Made by a program: the position numbers and the translations under genes. Of a DNA stretch of 64,000 nucleotides, positions 61,873-64,000 are shown piece by piece; positions within the stretch are counted from its first letter, which is position 1; the number at the start of each line of letters is the position of its first letter. The notes beneath the pieces were generated by a model. It did not search any database. It was not told the DNA's origin and saw only the letters and a program-made list of their open reading frames with translations. The stretch covers positions 175,064 through 239,063 of the forward strand of contig JBKHBN010000001.1 in NCBI GenBank assembly GCA_046542355.1, written 5' to 3'. Origin of the DNA: UBA1672 sp046542355 (GTDB lineage: Bacteria; Pseudomonadota; Alphaproteobacteria; Micavibrionales; Micavibrionaceae).

Positions 61873-62523
61873 TCACGCCTTTTGTTCTACGCTGACAAGC
61901 CCCTCTTGTCCAGCCTCTTCCTCCTCATGCAGATCAACAGCCTCTTCCAAAAGATCACCCTGATGCACAGTATCAATAGCCGGACGCCTGTCTAATAATC
62001 CCGCAGCCTTCATCTCATCCATACCCGGCAAATCGGTCAGGCTCTCAAGAGAAAAATGATCCAGAAAATCCGTTGTCGTCACCCACGTCAAAGGCCGCCC
62101 CAAAGTCTCACGCCGCCGCCCGGGTTTAACCCAGCCCAGCTCCATCAACGTATCAAGCGTGCCCTTATTCGTACCAACACCGCGAATATTCTCTATTTCC
62201 GCGCGGGTCACCGGCTGATGATACGCAATGATAGCCAGCGTTTCCATTGCCACGCGCGACAACTGCCTGTGAACCTGCTTTTCAACACTCATAAGACCGG
62301 AAAGATCTTCCGTAGTGCGAAAGACCCACTTGCCATCAATCTCAAGCAAATTCACACCGCGCTCTTTATAATCCTCTTGCAAAGCTTTCAAAAGCTCCCG
62401 AACCTGTGAGGATGTAACTCCGCTATCCTCAGACAAAAAAGAGCAAATCTGGGTCAAAGACAAAGGCGCCGCAGACGCAAACACAACAGCTTCAATCAAG
62501 CGTTTATAGATACAATCACTCAT
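61873..62523 (-). CDS. scpB: Segregation and condensation protein B
   Basis: A 216-residue winged-helix protein that bridges ScpA and SMC in the condensin complex. Marks are LIEAVVFASAAPLSLTQI, LLEIDGKWVFRT, RVAMETLAIIAYHQPVTRAEIENIRGVGTNKGTLDTLMELGWV and TTDFLDHFSLESLTDLP. The C-terminal 45 residues are acidic and specific to this lineage. ATG 62523 overlaps the scpA stop codon (ATGA). Confidence 0.95.
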   Translation of the reverse strand: MSDCIYKRLIEAVVFASAAPLSLTQICSFLSEDSGVTSSQVRELLKALQEDYKERGVNLLEIDGKWVFRTTEDLSGLMSVEKQVHRQLSRVAMETLAIIAYHQPVTRAEIENIRGVGTNKGTLDTLMELGWVKPGRRRETLGRPLTWVTTTDFLDHFSLESLTDLPGMDEMKAAGLLDRRPAIDTVHQGDLLEEAVDLHEEEEAGQEGLVSVEQKA

Positions 62524-63398
62524 TCTTTTTCCACTTCAAAATCAGTATTATCACATGCACGCATATAAACTGGACGAAAGGCACGATCCTGCCGAAACTC
62601 AAGCCTCCCCTGTTTAGCCATCTCCAGCCCGGCAGTAAAAGTAGACGCCAATACAGAGCGCCCATAAAGCTGCCCTTTATCATTAGCTTCATCTGGAAGA
62701 AAACTATGCAAACTTGCCCAGACACTATACAGCCCCTCACGCGGCAACGCCCCAAGCATTCTACCCAAACGCTCCATAGCTTTATCAGAAGACATCAAAT
62801 GAAACACAGGCAAATCATATTCCTGACTTTTTTTACGCTGCTCAATAGCGCCATAAGCCTGCAAAAGATCAAGTAAGCTCATCGTCCAGTGCGTTACGAC
62901 ATTGTTCTCAAAAACCTCAGCCCCCGCTTCCTGCCCGCGCGCAAATATACCAACACCAAGCTGCGGCCTGTCCAGCAACATCTCCGCCGCATTGCGCATA
63001 GCCTCCAGACGCTGCAACTGGAACTGCAAAGCCTCAGCCATATCCTCCGCGCTTGGCTCCTCGCTATTATCTTCCTGTGGTAAAAACAGGCGGGATTTAA
63101 GATACGCCATCCATGCCGCCATCACCAGATACTCAGCCGCAAGCTCCAAATTGCGCTGCTTGGCGCGTTCGATAAATTCAAGATACTGGCGCACGAGCTG
63201 CAAGATGGATATTTTCGCCAAATCAACCTTCTGGTTCCGCGACAACTCAAGCAAAATATCCAACGGCCCTTCATAGCCATCCAGATTAACCAAAAGCTGA
63301 TCGACCTGATCTTGCTGATCCGCTTCACCGGAAAAAGCGCCCGGAGAAACACCGCCTGCCTCATTATTTTGTATAATTTCACCAGAAGTGTTACCCAT
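62520..63398 (-). CDS. scpA: Segregation and condensation protein A (kleisin)
   Basis: A 292-residue kleisin that links the SMC heads. I take ATG 63398, which overlaps the upstream nagZ stop codon by one base (TGATG), rather than the longer frame to 63431. The N-terminal SMC-binding part reads LLVNLDGYEGPLDILLELSRNQKVDLAKISILQLVRQYLEFI, followed by YLVMAAWMAYLKSRLFLP; these are diagnostic. The first 35 residues are lineage-specific and acidic. Confidence 0.95.
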   Translation of the reverse strand: MGNTSGEIIQNNEAGGVSPGAFSGEADQQDQVDQLLVNLDGYEGPLDILLELSRNQKVDLAKISILQLVRQYLEFIERAKQRNLELAAEYLVMAAWMAYLKSRLFLPQEDNSEEPSAEDMAEALQFQLQRLEAMRNAAEMLLDRPQLGVGIFARGQEAGAEVFENNVVTHWTMSLLDLLQAYGAIEQRKKSQEYDLPVFHLMSSDKAMERLGRMLGALPREGLYSVWASLHSFLPDEANDKGQLYGRSVLASTFTAGLEMAKQGRLEFRQDRAFRPVYMRACDNTDFEVEKE

Positions 63399-64000
63399 CA
63401 CACACTCGCACTTCCAGCGCCCATGCCGCACTGCAAACGATAAAGCGCCCCTTTACTCATTTGCGGCAAATCAGCCGCCAGCGCCTCCATTTGCTCCAAC
63501 ACGCCGGCACAATACAAAGCCAGATCACACCCCGCCCCCAAAGCCTTCACCGCACGATCAGATACGCTCTCACCATAAGCATCAAGCGCCTTCATATCCA
63601 GATCATCACAAATCAACACACCATCAAACCCGATCTGCTTACGAATAATCTTATCGATAACCCCGCCTGATAAAGACACAGGCACATCATCTTTAAAAGC
63701 CTCATACGTCATATGCGCGCTCATAGCCCACACCCGCGCCCCCATCTCTCCCTTGGATACATAGGAAAACGGCGCAAAATCATTCACTGTCAAACGCACG
63801 CGCCCGACATCGGCAACATGAGGCAAAGAATCATGGCTATCAGCACGCGCCCTGCCATGCCCCGGAATATGCTTGATCACAGGCGTAACACCGGCATCAA
63901 GAAAAGCCTCACACACAACCGCCCCCAGATCAGCCACCATCGCCGGATCACGGCCAAACGAGCGATCCCCGATAATCTCGTGCGCATCATCAAACAACAA
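63398..64000 (-). CDS. nagZ: Beta-N-acetylhexosaminidase (GH3), 3' part; runs off the right edge
   Basis: The C-terminal 200 residues of a glycoside hydrolase family 3 enzyme that releases GlcNAc from anhydro-muropeptides during cell-wall recycling. The N-terminus lies beyond the window. The catalytic loop KHIPGHGRARADSHDSLPHV (near residue 43 of the fragment) carries the His/Asp dyad, and LICDDLDMKAL carries the nucleophile Asp. The stop codon overlaps scpA's ATG. nagZ-scpA-scpB-tat is a conserved alphaproteobacterial order. Confidence 0.94.
   Translation of the reverse strand: MLFDDAHEIIGDRSFGRDPAMVADLGAVVCEAFLDAGVTPVIKHIPGHGRARADSHDSLPHVADVGRVRLTVNDFAPFSYVSKGEMGARVWAMSAHMTYEAFKDDVPVSLSGGVIDKIIRKQIGFDGVLICDDLDMKALDAYGESVSDRAVKALGAGCDLALYCAGVLEQMEALAADLPQMSKGALYRLQCGMGAGSASV

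Overview
The window is chromosomal DNA of an alphaproteobacterium. Three kinds of evidence support this: a class I lysyl-tRNA synthetase, an F1-only ATP synthase operon (atpHAGDC, no F0 genes present), and the backbone order atp - priA - fsa - DUF484 - xerC - lpd - sucB - sucA - sucD - sucC - mdh - zapE followed by tatC-tatB-tatA-scpB-scpA-nagZ. Base composition is moderate, by eye a little under 50% GC. The genus cannot be fixed. The many unknown accessory genes and modest GC would suit a free-living Rhodospirillales- or Micavibrio-like lineage, but that is a guess. No rRNA, tRNA, CRISPR array, insertion sequence or prophage was seen.

Layout. 1-8.6 kb: 3' end of purB, an exported cyclophilin, three unknown envelope-type proteins (membrane-anchored, coiled coil with 21-residue repeats, lipoprotein), a GTCATTGCGAG palindromic repeat beside the uvrB stop codon, uvrB, an unknown protein behind a near-consensus promoter, and a PQ-loop membrane protein. 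8.7-18.2 kb: lysK, unknowns, an MscS channel, an Fe-S Rad3/DinG-type helicase and a LOG-family protein. 18.2-24.3 kb (minus): the F1 operon with an unknown acidic ORF between atpA and atpG. 24.5-28.5 kb: an accessory block (TraX-like protein, membrane-fused spermidine-synthase-like protein, arylsulfotransferase-like protein) separating atpH from priA. 28.5-35.4 kb: priA, fsa, DUF484, xerC, lpd. 35.5-57.2 kb: the TCA genes sucB, sucA, sucD, sucC and mdh (minus), repeatedly interrupted by other genes. The interrupting genes are a 799-residue LOG-like protein divergent from a two-domain deaminase, a thiE-thiD-thiL operon, a tandem pair of paralogous unknown genes plus a third unknown, and a plus-strand coiled-coil / lysozyme / trkH block. 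57.5-64 kb: a soluble CZB chemoreceptor, then the tight minus-strand run nagZ-scpA-scpB-tatA-(unknown membrane protein)-tatB-tatC-zapE.

How it fits together. The core genes cover energy metabolism (F1, TCA from 2-oxoglutarate to oxaloacetate), thiamine diphosphate synthesis (cofactor of SucA), DNA repair, replication restart and chromosome segregation (uvrB, dinG-like, priA, xerC, scpAB), and protein export (tat). The most unusual material is what has been inserted between these conserved genes: (i) the divergent LOG-like / deaminase-pseudodeaminase pair, (ii) the duplicated unknown gene family inside the suc cluster, (iii) the coiled-coil and lysozyme genes, which share promoters of identical architecture, and (iv) a cytosolic-type malate dehydrogenase at the usual mdh locus. 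Family assignments come from motif recognition alone; no database search was run.
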